Positions 26,147-34,358 of a stretch of 64,000 nt of DNA are shown here, one piece after another. Source of the stretch: Cronobacter muytjensii ATCC 51329 (GTDB lineage Bacteria; Pseudomonadota; Gammaproteobacteria; Enterobacterales; Enterobacteriaceae). Where the stretch lies: positions 2,604,001-2,668,000 of the forward strand of contig NZ_CP012268.1 of NCBI RefSeq assembly GCF_001277195.1. The letters run 5' to 3'. The notes beneath the pieces were generated by a model. It was not told where the DNA came from. It made no database searches and saw only the letters and a program-made list of their open reading frames with translations. How positions within the stretch are numbered: the stretch's first letter is position 1; every line of letters begins with the position of its first letter. The position numbers and the translations under genes were made by a program.

Positions 26147-26812
26147 ATGCGTAAATTTATTATCCTCAGCGCTTTATTAATGGCGACCTCTGTGGCTCAG
26201 GCGGGCGTCGTCGTTGGCGGCACTCGCCTGATTTATCCGGGCGATAAAAAAGAAAGTTCACTCATTGTCTCTAACTCCGATGATATTAACTATCTGATTC
26301 AGAGTTCGGTAGAGGCGACCGACGGCAGCAAAGCGCCTTTTCTGGTGACGCCGCCGCTGTTTCGTCTTAATGCCAGGCAGGATAACATACTGCGCGTGAT
26401 ATTTACTGGCGCGTCTTTACCGCAGGACCGCGAATCGCTTTACTGGCTCAACGTCAAATCCATTCCTTCCACCGCGAAGCAACAGGATCAAAATACGCTA
26501 CAGATAGCCATTAAAACCCGCATTAAATTAATTTACCGCCCGGCAGCCATTACCGGCAAGCCAGAGGAAGCGGCAAATGATTTACAGTGGCGGCGCAACG
26601 GCAATACCCTGATAGTTAATAACACCTCGCCCTATTATATGAATTTCCAGTCTATTACTCTGGGCGGGAAGACATTACCGAAAATTGGTTATGCTGCGCC
26701 AAAAAGCGAAACACCCTTTGAGATACCCGCGACTATTTCAGGCAATACCGTGTCATGGAAAATCATAAACGACTACGGCAGCATCAGCAAAGAATGGAAA
26801 ACCGCGTTTTAA
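26147..26812 (+). CDS. Periplasmic fimbrial chaperone (FimC/PapD family)
   Basis: A 221-residue chaperone with a signal peptide ending AQAG. The family motifs are GGTRLIYPGDKKESSLIVSNSD (first strand with the Arg), FLVTPPLFRLNARQDNILRVIFTG (the G1 strand region) and LYWLNVKSIP. KTRIKLIYRP supplies the conserved Lys/Arg contact. It caps pilin subunits in the periplasm and takes them to the usher. It lies 62 bases after the major subunit and before the usher. The KTRIKLIYRP motif puts it in the FimC-like group. Confidence 0.94.
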   Translation: MRKFIILSALLMATSVAQAGVVVGGTRLIYPGDKKESSLIVSNSDDINYLIQSSVEATDGSKAPFLVTPPLFRLNARQDNILRVIFTGASLPQDRESLYWLNVKSIPSTAKQQDQNTLQIAIKTRIKLIYRPAAITGKPEEAANDLQWRRNGNTLIVNNTSPYYMNFQSITLGGKTLPKIGYAAPKSETPFEIPATISGNTVSWKIINDYGSISKEWKTAF

Positions 26813-26868
26813 ACACTGCCTCTTAATTCACTGTCCTGAGAATAAAACCGTTTATCCGGGGATGAATA

Positions 26869-29427
26869 ATGTCACTCAATAATGCCAGACGAATGAAGAA
26901 AAACCGCATTCGCCATCTGGCTCTGCTGATTGCTTTACAGTGCCTGTCGCTGGGGTTATCAACAGGGCAGGCCTGGGGCGACGATTATTTCAACCCGGCG
27001 CTGTTAGACGATGGCGAACAAACTGAGGAGCGACCGGATCTTTCTCTTTATGAAAAAGGCCCCGGCCTGGCGCCTGGAAAATATCATGTCGACATTCTGG
27101 TCAATAACCAAAATATCGGTAACCGTGACGTCACGTTTTTTCTCGATAAAGATGCCAGCGGCAACGCCATTCTCGCACCCTGTCTGAGTATCAGCGCGCT
27201 GAAAAGCGCGGGCGTGGCGACGGAAAAATTCCGGGAGCTTACGGAGCGCAATGGCTGCGCCACGCTCGGCGCTATCCCTGCCGCCAGCGCCACCTTTATC
27301 GCGAACCGTCAGCAACTTTTGCTAAGTATTCCGCAAAGCGCGATGAGCCAGATGGCACGTGGCGCGATTCCCCCGGAGGAGTTCGATGAGGGGATCACCG
27401 CACTGCTGCTTAATTACAGCTATTCCGGCAGTCAAATTAAGCCGCAGGAACCAGGCAGAGAGGAAAGCGAGAATGATTATCTCAACCTGCGCCCCGGTTT
27501 CAATATAGGCGCATGGCGGCTTCGTAACTACTCAACGTGGAGCCGCAGCCGCAACGGTGCGCAAACGGAAGCTGACTTTTCGCCCGTCTATACCTATCTG
27601 CAACGCGACTTACGCCAGATCGGCGGCGAACTGGTGCTGGGTCAGAGCAGTTCGCCAGCGGATGTCTTTGACAGCATCTCATTTACTGGCATTCAAATCG
27701 CCTCGGACGATGACATGTTGCCGGAGAGTGAACGTGGCTATGCGCCCGTGGTACGCGGGATAGCCAACAGTAATGCGCTGATAACCATCCGCCAGAATGG
27801 CTACATGATTTATCAGAATACCGTCGCGCCTGGCGCGTTTGAAATCCGGGATATCTACCCCTCCGGCAGCAGCGGCGACCTTAACGTGACGGTTAAAGAA
27901 ACGGACGGCAGCGAGCAGCATTTCGTTGTGCCCTACGCGTCCGTACCGGTCTTACAACGTGAAGGCCGCCTCAAATACAGCCTGACGGGCGGGAAGTATC
28001 GCGCTTACGATGAGGACGTGGCCCAAACGCCCTTTATACAAAGCGCCGCCATTTACGGGATGCGGGATGGCTTTACAGCGTATGGCGGGGTGCAGTACAG
28101 CCCGTATTACCGGGCGCTGGCGCTGGGCGCTGGCAAAAACCTGGGCGACTGGGGCGCCCTTTCCGTGGATGTCACCTCGGCAAAGTCGCAACCCTTTCGG
28201 GGTAACGCGCAGAATGGCCGCTCATGGCGTGTGCGTTACAGTAAAAATATCGCCAGCACAAACACAACGCTTGCGGTGGCGGGCTATCGCTACAACAGCG
28301 ACGGGTTTTATACGCTCCAGGAAAACATGGACGCTTACCGCCGCGACGACTTGTGGGACACGTCAGACAGACGGCGAAGCCGCCAGGAGATAACGCTTAA
28401 TCAGAATCTCGGCGACGACCTGGGCTCGCTCAATCTGAGCCTGATAAAAGAAAAATACTGGGATAACGCGCAGACGCAGACTTCAATCGGCGCAGGCTAC
28501 AGCAATAGCTGGCATGGGATTAGCTTCGGTTTCAACTACAGCCTTAACGAGAATACGCAGGCGCTTGATGACAGTCTCGCCGCGAAAAATCACGAGCAGC
28601 GCTTCTCTCTTAGCGTTTCTGTGCCGTTAGACGGATGGATGAGCAATACCTGGGCCAGCTATAGCCTGAATAACAGCGAAGAAGGCAGCGTTCAGACGCT
28701 CGGCCTGAACGGCGCAGCGCTTGCAGATAATAACCTGAACTGGGGCATTCAGCAGAGCATCAGCCGTGACGGGAACAATAACGCCACGACGCTGAACGCC
28801 GATTACCGGGGTACGTATGGTGAACTGAGCGCCGGTTATTCGCAGGATCACACCCAGCGGCAGATTAACTACGGCGTGAGCGGCGGTATTGTCGCGCATC
28901 GTCATGGCGTTACGCTGGGGCAACCGCTGGGCGAAACTCTCGCGCTGGTGGAGGTGCCTGGCGTCAGCGGTACCGCTATCGCAAATCAGAACGGCATTAA
29001 AACCGATTTTCGTGGCTACGCCATTGTGCCTTACACCAGCCCCTGGCGGCGTAACAGCATTGCGCTGGATACCGAGACGCTTCCGGACGGCGCGGATGTT
29101 ACCTATGCCGCAAAAACCGTCACGCCGGCCAGGGGGGCGGTGGTGCGCGCTCGCTTCGATGCGCACGTGGGCAACCGCGTGCTGATGACGCTCCTGCGCG
29201 CCGACGGGCGTCCCGTACCGTTTGGCGCCTCAGTGGCGAACGGCGAGCAAAGCGACGCGTCCATCGTGGGCGATAACGGCCAGGTTTACCTGACCGGCCT
29301 GCAACCCGACGCGCTGTTAACCGCCTCCTGGGGCAATGCGGCAAACCAGCATTGCAGCGCGCACTATCCTCTGCCGGAGAAATCTCAGGGCAGCGCCATC
29401 ATAACCGTCACTGCGCCATGTTCTTAA
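26869..29427 (+). CDS. Outer-membrane fimbrial usher (FimD family)
   Basis: An 852-residue usher, the normal length. A signal sequence with a charged leader (MKKNRIRHLALL) ends about residue 37. An N-terminal chaperone-binding domain (YFNPALLDDG) follows, then a 24-strand pore with a plug around 240-330 (RGYAPVVRGIANSNALITIRQNGY). C-terminal domains contain VVRARFDAHVGNRVLMTLLRADGRPVPFGASV, and a conserved Cys pair lies near the end (QHCSAHY and APCS). It forms the secretion pore that assembles the fimbria. Confidence 0.95.
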   Translation: MSLNNARRMKKNRIRHLALLIALQCLSLGLSTGQAWGDDYFNPALLDDGEQTEERPDLSLYEKGPGLAPGKYHVDILVNNQNIGNRDVTFFLDKDASGNAILAPCLSISALKSAGVATEKFRELTERNGCATLGAIPAASATFIANRQQLLLSIPQSAMSQMARGAIPPEEFDEGITALLLNYSYSGSQIKPQEPGREESENDYLNLRPGFNIGAWRLRNYSTWSRSRNGAQTEADFSPVYTYLQRDLRQIGGELVLGQSSSPADVFDSISFTGIQIASDDDMLPESERGYAPVVRGIANSNALITIRQNGYMIYQNTVAPGAFEIRDIYPSGSSGDLNVTVKETDGSEQHFVVPYASVPVLQREGRLKYSLTGGKYRAYDEDVAQTPFIQSAAIYGMRDGFTAYGGVQYSPYYRALALGAGKNLGDWGALSVDVTSAKSQPFRGNAQNGRSWRVRYSKNIASTNTTLAVAGYRYNSDGFYTLQENMDAYRRDDLWDTSDRRRSRQEITLNQNLGDDLGSLNLSLIKEKYWDNAQTQTSIGAGYSNSWHGISFGFNYSLNENTQALDDSLAAKNHEQRFSLSVSVPLDGWMSNTWASYSLNNSEEGSVQTLGLNGAALADNNLNWGIQQSISRDGNNNATTLNADYRGTYGELSAGYSQDHTQRQINYGVSGGIVAHRHGVTLGQPLGETLALVEVPGVSGTAIANQNGIKTDFRGYAIVPYTSPWRRNSIALDTETLPDGADVTYAAKTVTPARGAVVRARFDAHVGNRVLMTLLRADGRPVPFGASVANGEQSDASIVGDNGQVYLTGLQPDALLTASWGNAANQHCSAHYPLPEKSQGSAIITVTAPCS

Positions 29428-29449
29428 TTTACAGCGCCGGAGAATTAGT

Positions 29450-30421
29450 ATGAAATACATTCGCTATTTTTTATCGCTTTGCCTGCTGGCTGGAGGGATT
29501 TTATTTATTCCGCATGCGCACGCGTCCTGCAGCTCAAGGCAATTCCCAAGTGTTCAGAGCATATATAATTTAAAAATTTCAACCTCAACAGATATTGGGG
29601 AAATTATTGCGGGCTCAGAAAGAGCAGTGAATTTTATGGTAAGCTGCACATCAGATCGCAGCGGTGAAGTGCTGGTTGCCTGCTTTACCGGCTCGGGTGA
29701 AGAAGTGCCAGGCATGCCCGGTGTTTATGCCACAGGTATTCCAGGCCTTGGCGTCGCATTATATAACGACAAATGGAAACGAATTACAGGAAAAGGCGAA
29801 AGCTGTGACTCAACAAACACGCCGGTTTACAAACTCGACAGTAATAAATCATTTTCTGTATCGACAAATATTGTATTAATAAAAACGGCCGAACAGCAAG
29901 GCGAAGGGAATTTAAACAGCTCTAACACCAGCTTTACATTCAAAATTTATAATGCAGAAAAGCTGGCTAATAATAGCACCACGTACTATAACGCTTATTT
30001 ATTTCCAACAAAAGTGACCTGTTCTGTAGACCCTAAAAGTTTAGTCGTCAATCTGGGGGACATCCCTGCATCGCAATTCACCGGGCCTGGCACCACGACA
30101 GCATGGGATAACTTTGACGTGCATATTACCTGTGACGAGAATGCCTCCATTATGTATCGCGTTAATGGCGCAGAAGGGCTGATTGATGGTCAGCAAAGCG
30201 TCATGAAACTTGACGATACCGCTGACAGCGCTACCGGGCTGGGCATTCAAATGCAGGTTAACAACACCACGATAGATTATTTCTCTGGTTATTATCCGCC
30301 GATAACCCTCGTCAATAAAACGCTCACCCTACCGGCGGGTATCCGTTATTACCAGACTTCTCACGAGCTCACGCCAGGGAGCGCGAATGCGGCCGTGATT
30401 CTGACCATCGCTTATCAATAG
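29450..30421 (+). CDS. Tip adhesin-like fimbrial protein
   Basis: A 323-residue secreted protein (signal peptide ends AHASCSSRQF). It has a two-domain layout like FimH. The N-terminal part (about 26-180) is poorly conserved with several Cys (SCSSRQ, VSCTSDR, VACFTG, GESCDS). The C-terminal pilin domain (about 190-323) contains VTCSVDPKSLVVNLGDIP, a second Cys in HITCDEN, and a pilin end ILTIAYQ. It is probably the receptor-binding tip. The first half is visibly more AT-rich than the flanking genes, as is common in adhesin domains that change by transfer or selection. The ligand is unknown. Confidence 0.85.
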   Translation: MKYIRYFLSLCLLAGGILFIPHAHASCSSRQFPSVQSIYNLKISTSTDIGEIIAGSERAVNFMVSCTSDRSGEVLVACFTGSGEEVPGMPGVYATGIPGLGVALYNDKWKRITGKGESCDSTNTPVYKLDSNKSFSVSTNIVLIKTAEQQGEGNLNSSNTSFTFKIYNAEKLANNSTTYYNAYLFPTKVTCSVDPKSLVVNLGDIPASQFTGPGTTTAWDNFDVHITCDENASIMYRVNGAEGLIDGQQSVMKLDDTADSATGLGIQMQVNNTTIDYFSGYYPPITLVNKTLTLPAGIRYYQTSHELTPGSANAAVILTIAYQ

Positions 30422-30433
30422 GTTTACGCACCA

Positions 30434-30940
30434 ATGAAAAAGTTTCTTCTTCTGCTTATATGGGCAGGCGTTATTCACAATGCCTGTGCCGATTCAGTCG
30501 CCATACGCGTGACGGGTAATATTGTCGGTGCCACCTGCATGGTCGATAACGGCAGTAAAAGCGCCAGCGTGGAGATGGGCGAGGCCACGTCAGGGCAGTT
30601 TCAGCAAGCGGGGGCAACGGGCGACTGGGTGGATTTCGAGCTGTCGCTGTCGCAATGTCCGTCCTCTGTGACACAGGTGACCAGCACGTTTAACGGTACG
30701 GCGGATGCCGATGCGCCGGACTATTTCGCCAGTACCGGCACGGGAACCGGAGTGGGCCTGGAGCTGAGTTCAGGCGATCACAGCAAAACGCTCAGCACGG
30801 GCAGTCAACTGACCACCCCCGTCAACAGCAGCGATGGCACCGTGACGCTCCCCCTCGCCGCGCGCTATGTCGCGACCAAAGGGAATGCCACAGGCGGCAC
30901 CTTTATCAGCACCGTTCAGGTGACGTTTACTTACGAGTAG
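30434..30940 (+). CDS. Minor fimbrial subunit
   Basis: A 168-residue pilin-like protein with a signal peptide ending NACADS, a Cys pair (VGATCMVDNG and LSLSQCPSS) and a classical pilin end (STVQVTFTYE). It probably joins the adhesin to the shaft or ends assembly, like FimF/FimG. It follows the adhesin by 12 bases. Its last 14 bases overlap the 3' end of dinG on the opposite strand, so no terminator can be placed between them and the two genes share their 3' ends. Confidence 0.87.
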   Translation: MKKFLLLLIWAGVIHNACADSVAIRVTGNIVGATCMVDNGSKSASVEMGEATSGQFQQAGATGDWVDFELSLSQCPSSVTQVTSTFNGTADADAPDYFASTGTGTGVGLELSSGDHSKTLSTGSQLTTPVNSSDGTVTLPLAARYVATKGNATGGTFISTVQVTFTYE

Positions 30941-33113
30941 CGCCGCGTCGCGCGCCTGCGCTGCCATGACGTTTTGTCGGGCTCGCACGCCTCGCCTGAG
31001 GAGGTTTTTTGGCCGCTTCCGGCGCCTCCGGCTGTTCAATCGCGAACACCGGCAGCGCGTCCAGCAACCGCTTACCGTAGGATTTGGTCAGCAGACGCCG
31101 GTCGTAAATCACCACTTCACCCCAGCAACTATGGCTGCGGATAAGCCGCCCCACCTGCTGGATGAGGTTAAATGAGGCGGCAGGCAGGCTTTGCACTTCA
31201 AACGGATAGCGGTTAAGGCTTTTCAGCCACTCGCCTTCCGTCACGACGACCGGACTGTCCACGGGCGGAAACGCGATTTTATGGATATGCACCTGGCTTA
31301 ACAGCTCGCCTTTGAGATCAAGCCCTTCGGCGAACGACTGTAGCCCCACCAGCACGCTCGCCTCGCCCTGCTCCACCTTTTTACGGTGCAACTCCACCAG
31401 CCGGTAGCGCGGCTGATCGCCCTGCACCAGCAGACCGAGACGCAGATCCGGCACAAAAGACAAAAAGGTCTGCATCGCGCGGTTGCTGGCGAACAGCACC
31501 AGCATCCCTTTGTGTTCGCCCTTTTTGTATTCCGCGCGGAAATAGGCCGCCATCTCGGCGAGGTGCGCCTCTTCATGCTCCATCAGCGGCTCATGCTTCA
31601 GGCGAGGAATGACGATTTTCCCCTGCGCGACGTGATTAAACGGCGAGTCGAGCGCCACGAAGCGGTCGCCCGCTTTGTCGCGCAGGCCGCTCATCTCCTG
31701 CAACCGCGCGAAGCTGTTAAGCGAGCGCAGCGTGGCGGAGGTCACGACGACATGCGGCACCTGCCGCCAGATAAGCTTTTCAAGCTGATCGCTCACGCGG
31801 ATCCCCACGCAGTGGAAATAGAGATGCGGCTGCCCTTCGCGGGTTTCGCGCGTCACCCATTTGGACACCGGAGCGCCGGAGGCGTGTGCCAGCGACGCCA
31901 GCCGCCAGAGCTTGCTCTGGGCCTCAAAGTGGCCGAGCGCGCGATTCATCTGCAACAGTACGCGGTGCAGACGCACAATGTCGTGGCTGCCTGTCTTTTC
32001 ACTGAGATCGTTTAAAAAGAGCTCCGCCAGCCCGCGCAGGTTTTCGGTAAGCTTCGCCAGCCGCTCGCAGATCTCCATCACCTCCTGCGGCAATTCGCCC
32101 ATCGGGAAACGGAACTCGCTCTCTTCTCCCGGCGGCAGCAGCAGCCCCACGATGCGGTTCATGGCGGCAATCAGCTCATAGACCTCTTCGCAATGGTTGT
32201 TCAGCCGCTCCGGTGTGGCGAGCGGCGGCACGGTTTTCGGGCGGAACTGCTCAAGACAGGTGGCGACCAGCTTGCTAAAAAGATCGAGCTGCAACCGCGT
32301 CCAGGGCGCGCTGATTTCAGCGCTCATCTCCAGCGCGTCGCGGGCGACATCCGGCAGATGATGGCCTTCATCCAGCACCAGCAGCAGGTGCTTTGGCTCC
32401 GGCAGCACCGACTCGCTCTCCAGCGCCGCCATGACCAGCGCATGGTTGGCGACCACCACTTCCGCCTCCTGAATCTCACGGCGCGCCACAAAAAACGGGC
32501 ATTCACGGTAGTAGTGACAGTTACGGTTAAGGCAACTTGCTTTATCGGTGCTGAGCCGCGCCCAGAGTTTGTCGTCAATCGCCTGATCGGTATGGTCTCG
32601 CAGGCCGTCCCACTTATAGCTGTCGAGATCCGCTTTTAACTTCGCGCAGCGCTGCTGCTCTTCTTTGCTGTCAGGCGTCAGCTCGTCGTCAAGAAACGCC
32701 AGCAGATCGCCCTGCGAGGCGCTGTCGGTTGAGAGCGCTGTCAGGTTGCGCGGGCAAACATAGCGCCCGCGGCCAAAGGCGGCGGTAAAGCGCAGCTCAG
32801 GGATGATTTTACGCAGCAGCGGCAAATCCTTACTGAAGATCTGATCCTGCAGCGCCACGTTGGCGGTGCTCACCACCAGGGTTTTCTGCTCTTCGCGGGC
32901 GATGGCGATGCCGGGAATAAGGTAGGAGAGCGTTTTGCCAACGCCGGTCGGCGCCTCGATAGCCAGATGCCGTCCGTCATCGCCGCCGAGCGTTTTCGCC
33001 ACTTCGGCAATCATCTGCCGCTGCGGGGCGCGGGGAATAAAGTCCGGAATCTGCTGCTGAAGCGCCTTATACCAGGCGGCAATTTGCGATTTCTGCGCGG
33101 CGGTTAATGCCAT
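30927..33113 (-). CDS. dinG: ATP-dependent DNA helicase DinG
   Basis: A 728-residue XPD-like 5'-3' helicase that unwinds forks, D-loops and R-loops. Walker A is EAPTGVGKT (about 53-61). The Fe-S cluster cysteines are Cys120 (GRGRYVC) and three near 194-205 (SCLNRNCHYYREC). The DEAH-like box is LVLDEGHH. Helicase motif VI is in QQVGRLIRS. The C-terminal tail is basic and longer than in E. coli (KPPQARRASPTKR...GARRGATRK). I chose the ATG at 33113 (MALTAAQ), as in E. coli. An in-frame start 36 codons earlier would cover the SOS box. A LexA site lies 15 bases upstream. Confidence 0.96.
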   Translation of the reverse strand: MALTAAQKSQIAAWYKALQQQIPDFIPRAPQRQMIAEVAKTLGGDDGRHLAIEAPTGVGKTLSYLIPGIAIAREEQKTLVVSTANVALQDQIFSKDLPLLRKIIPELRFTAAFGRGRYVCPRNLTALSTDSASQGDLLAFLDDELTPDSKEEQQRCAKLKADLDSYKWDGLRDHTDQAIDDKLWARLSTDKASCLNRNCHYYRECPFFVARREIQEAEVVVANHALVMAALESESVLPEPKHLLLVLDEGHHLPDVARDALEMSAEISAPWTRLQLDLFSKLVATCLEQFRPKTVPPLATPERLNNHCEEVYELIAAMNRIVGLLLPPGEESEFRFPMGELPQEVMEICERLAKLTENLRGLAELFLNDLSEKTGSHDIVRLHRVLLQMNRALGHFEAQSKLWRLASLAHASGAPVSKWVTRETREGQPHLYFHCVGIRVSDQLEKLIWRQVPHVVVTSATLRSLNSFARLQEMSGLRDKAGDRFVALDSPFNHVAQGKIVIPRLKHEPLMEHEEAHLAEMAAYFRAEYKKGEHKGMLVLFASNRAMQTFLSFVPDLRLGLLVQGDQPRYRLVELHRKKVEQGEASVLVGLQSFAEGLDLKGELLSQVHIHKIAFPPVDSPVVVTEGEWLKSLNRYPFEVQSLPAASFNLIQQVGRLIRSHSCWGEVVIYDRRLLTKSYGKRLLDALPVFAIEQPEAPEAAKKPPQARRASPTKRHGSAGARRGATRK

Positions 33114-33127
33114 CGGAAGCCCTGAAA

Positions 33128-33147
33128 CACTGTATAAACAGCCACTA
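33128..33147 (-). promoter_or_regulatory. LexA (SOS) box of dinG
   Basis: On the minus strand TAGTGGCTGTTTATACAGTG resembles the E. coli dinG box TATTGGCTGTTTATACAGTA. The right half CAG is intact and the left half reads GTG in place of CTG. It lies directly before the dinG start, so repression by LexA and induction after DNA damage are likely. Confidence 0.75.
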
Positions 33148-33260
33148 TTGTGGCACTTTTCAGGGGGCAGCTGAACCTTTTTTTGCCCGCGCGGCGCGCA
33201 GCGATCCGTAAGGCGGATCACAAATCGTCGTCAGGCTTATGATAAATCAAGGGCCATTCA

Positions 33261-33289
33261 TTGACCGAATACCAGGTGGGTGTTAGGTT
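33261..33289 (+). promoter_or_regulatory. Possible promoter of the bgl-type operon
   Basis: TTGACC, 17 bases, TAGGTT. Transcription would begin just upstream of the antiterminator RNA at 33305. The -10 is weak and no good CRP site was found. Confidence 0.35.
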
Positions 33290-33304
33290 TTTTGATATTG
33301 CATT

Positions 33305-33334
33305 GCGCTTGTTACCGTTCGGCGGGCAAAACCT
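33305..33334 (+). promoter_or_regulatory. Ribonucleic antiterminator (RAT) site 1 of the bgl-type operon
   Basis: GCGCTTGTTACCGTTCGGCG and the following GGCAAAACCT match the BglG/LicT RAT consensus (GGATTGTTACTG...GGCAAAACC). When the unphosphorylated antiterminator binds, this RNA hairpin stays folded and blocks the overlapping terminator at 33323-33388. Confidence 0.88.
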
Positions 33335-33388
33335 GAATGCAGCACCGGGGAACTCCCTGGCGCCTGTATTTATGTTTTGCCCGTTTTT
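33323..33388 (+). terminator. Conditional terminator overlapping RAT 1
   Basis: CGGGCAAAAC (33323-33332, the 3' part of the RAT) is exactly complementary to GTTTTGCCCG (33374-33383), followed by five T. The two structures cannot form together, which is the classical bgl antitermination switch. Confidence 0.85.
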
Positions 33389-33405
33389 GCTTTCAGGAGT
33401 CGGCG

Positions 33406-34251
33406 ATGATCATTAAGCAAATACTTAATAATAATGTCGTCAGCGCCGTCGACGAACGCGGCCAGGAAGTTATCGTGACCGGCAGAGGGCTCGGTTTTAA
33501 TGCGCACGTCGGCGAAACGGTGGCAATAAGCCATGTTGAGAAAACGTTTCGTCTGCATGACGACACGATTTCCGCGCGGTTTAAAGTCCTGCTCGATGAA
33601 GTGCCGGTGGAAATTGTCCAGCTGACCGACGATATTGTCGCGCTGGCGCGCCAGACGCCGGGCCTGAAATTAAGCGAAGGCATTTATGTGACGCTCGCCG
33701 ATCACCTTTATTACGCCATTGCGCGCACCCGGCAGGGCCAGGAAATCGCTAACCCGTTACAGTGGGAAGTGCGTCACTTTTATCAGGACGAATACGCCAT
33801 CGGGCGCCAGGCGCTGGCGCTGATCGCCGCGCGCACCGGCGTGCTGATGCCGGATAGCGAGGCATGCAGCATCGCGCTGCATATCGTAAACGCCGGGCTT
33901 AACGATCCGAAAAGCAAAATTAACGACATTACCCGGCTGATTTCTCAGATCCAGAATATTGTGAAGTACTGGTTCGCCGTGGGCCCCGATGAACAGTCGC
34001 TCAATTACCAGCGCTTTATTACCCACGTAAAGTTTTTCGCCCAGCGGGTAATAGAGGGCCAGCGGCTGGAAAATGATGACAGTGAATTATTCGCGATGGT
34101 GCAGCAGCGGTATAAAAATACCGTGGCGTGCGTCGAAGCCATTAGCGACTTTGTGGAAAAGAATTATCGCCACGCCATGACGCATTCTGAAAAATTGTAT
34201 TTAACGGTGCATATCGACAATGTGATTCATCGTTTAGCGCATTCCCTTTAG
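33406..34251 (+). CDS. BglG/LicT-family transcriptional antiterminator
   Basis: A 281-residue protein with an N-terminal RNA-binding CAT domain (MIIKQILNNNVVSAVDERGQE, about 1-55) and two PRD regulation domains (about 65-170 and 175-281). Conserved PRD His residues are seen in ADHLYYAI, WEVRHFYQDEY, CSIALHIVNAG and LTVHIDNVIHRL, the targets of PTS phosphorylation. Its own PTS transporter phosphorylates it when sugar is absent. I chose the ATG at 33406, preceded by CAGGAG, because the CAT domain starts there. RAT sites lie both before and after the gene, so it controls itself and the PTS genes downstream. Confidence 0.93.
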   Translation: MIIKQILNNNVVSAVDERGQEVIVTGRGLGFNAHVGETVAISHVEKTFRLHDDTISARFKVLLDEVPVEIVQLTDDIVALARQTPGLKLSEGIYVTLADHLYYAIARTRQGQEIANPLQWEVRHFYQDEYAIGRQALALIAARTGVLMPDSEACSIALHIVNAGLNDPKSKINDITRLISQIQNIVKYWFAVGPDEQSLNYQRFITHVKFFAQRVIEGQRLENDDSELFAMVQQRYKNTVACVEAISDFVEKNYRHAMTHSEKLYLTVHIDNVIHRLAHSL

Positions 34252-34280
34252 GCTTGTTACTGTTCAATCAGGCAAACCCC
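34251..34280 (+). promoter_or_regulatory. Ribonucleic antiterminator (RAT) site 2
   Basis: GGCTTGTTACTGTTCAATCA with GGCAAACCCC matches the RAT pattern. It starts at the antiterminator stop codon. Two hairpins follow: GCCGGT-ATTTTC-ACCGGC (34295-34312) and AATGAAACC-GCAG-GGTTTCATT (34321-34342). Neither has a strong U tract, so how the second control point stops transcription is less clear than at site 1. Confidence 0.8.
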
Positions 34281-34358
34281 AGAGGCAGCAACCTGCCGGT
34301 ATTTTCACCGGCGACGGTTTAATGAAACCGCAGGGTTTCATTCTGGAGAGGAATAGCC

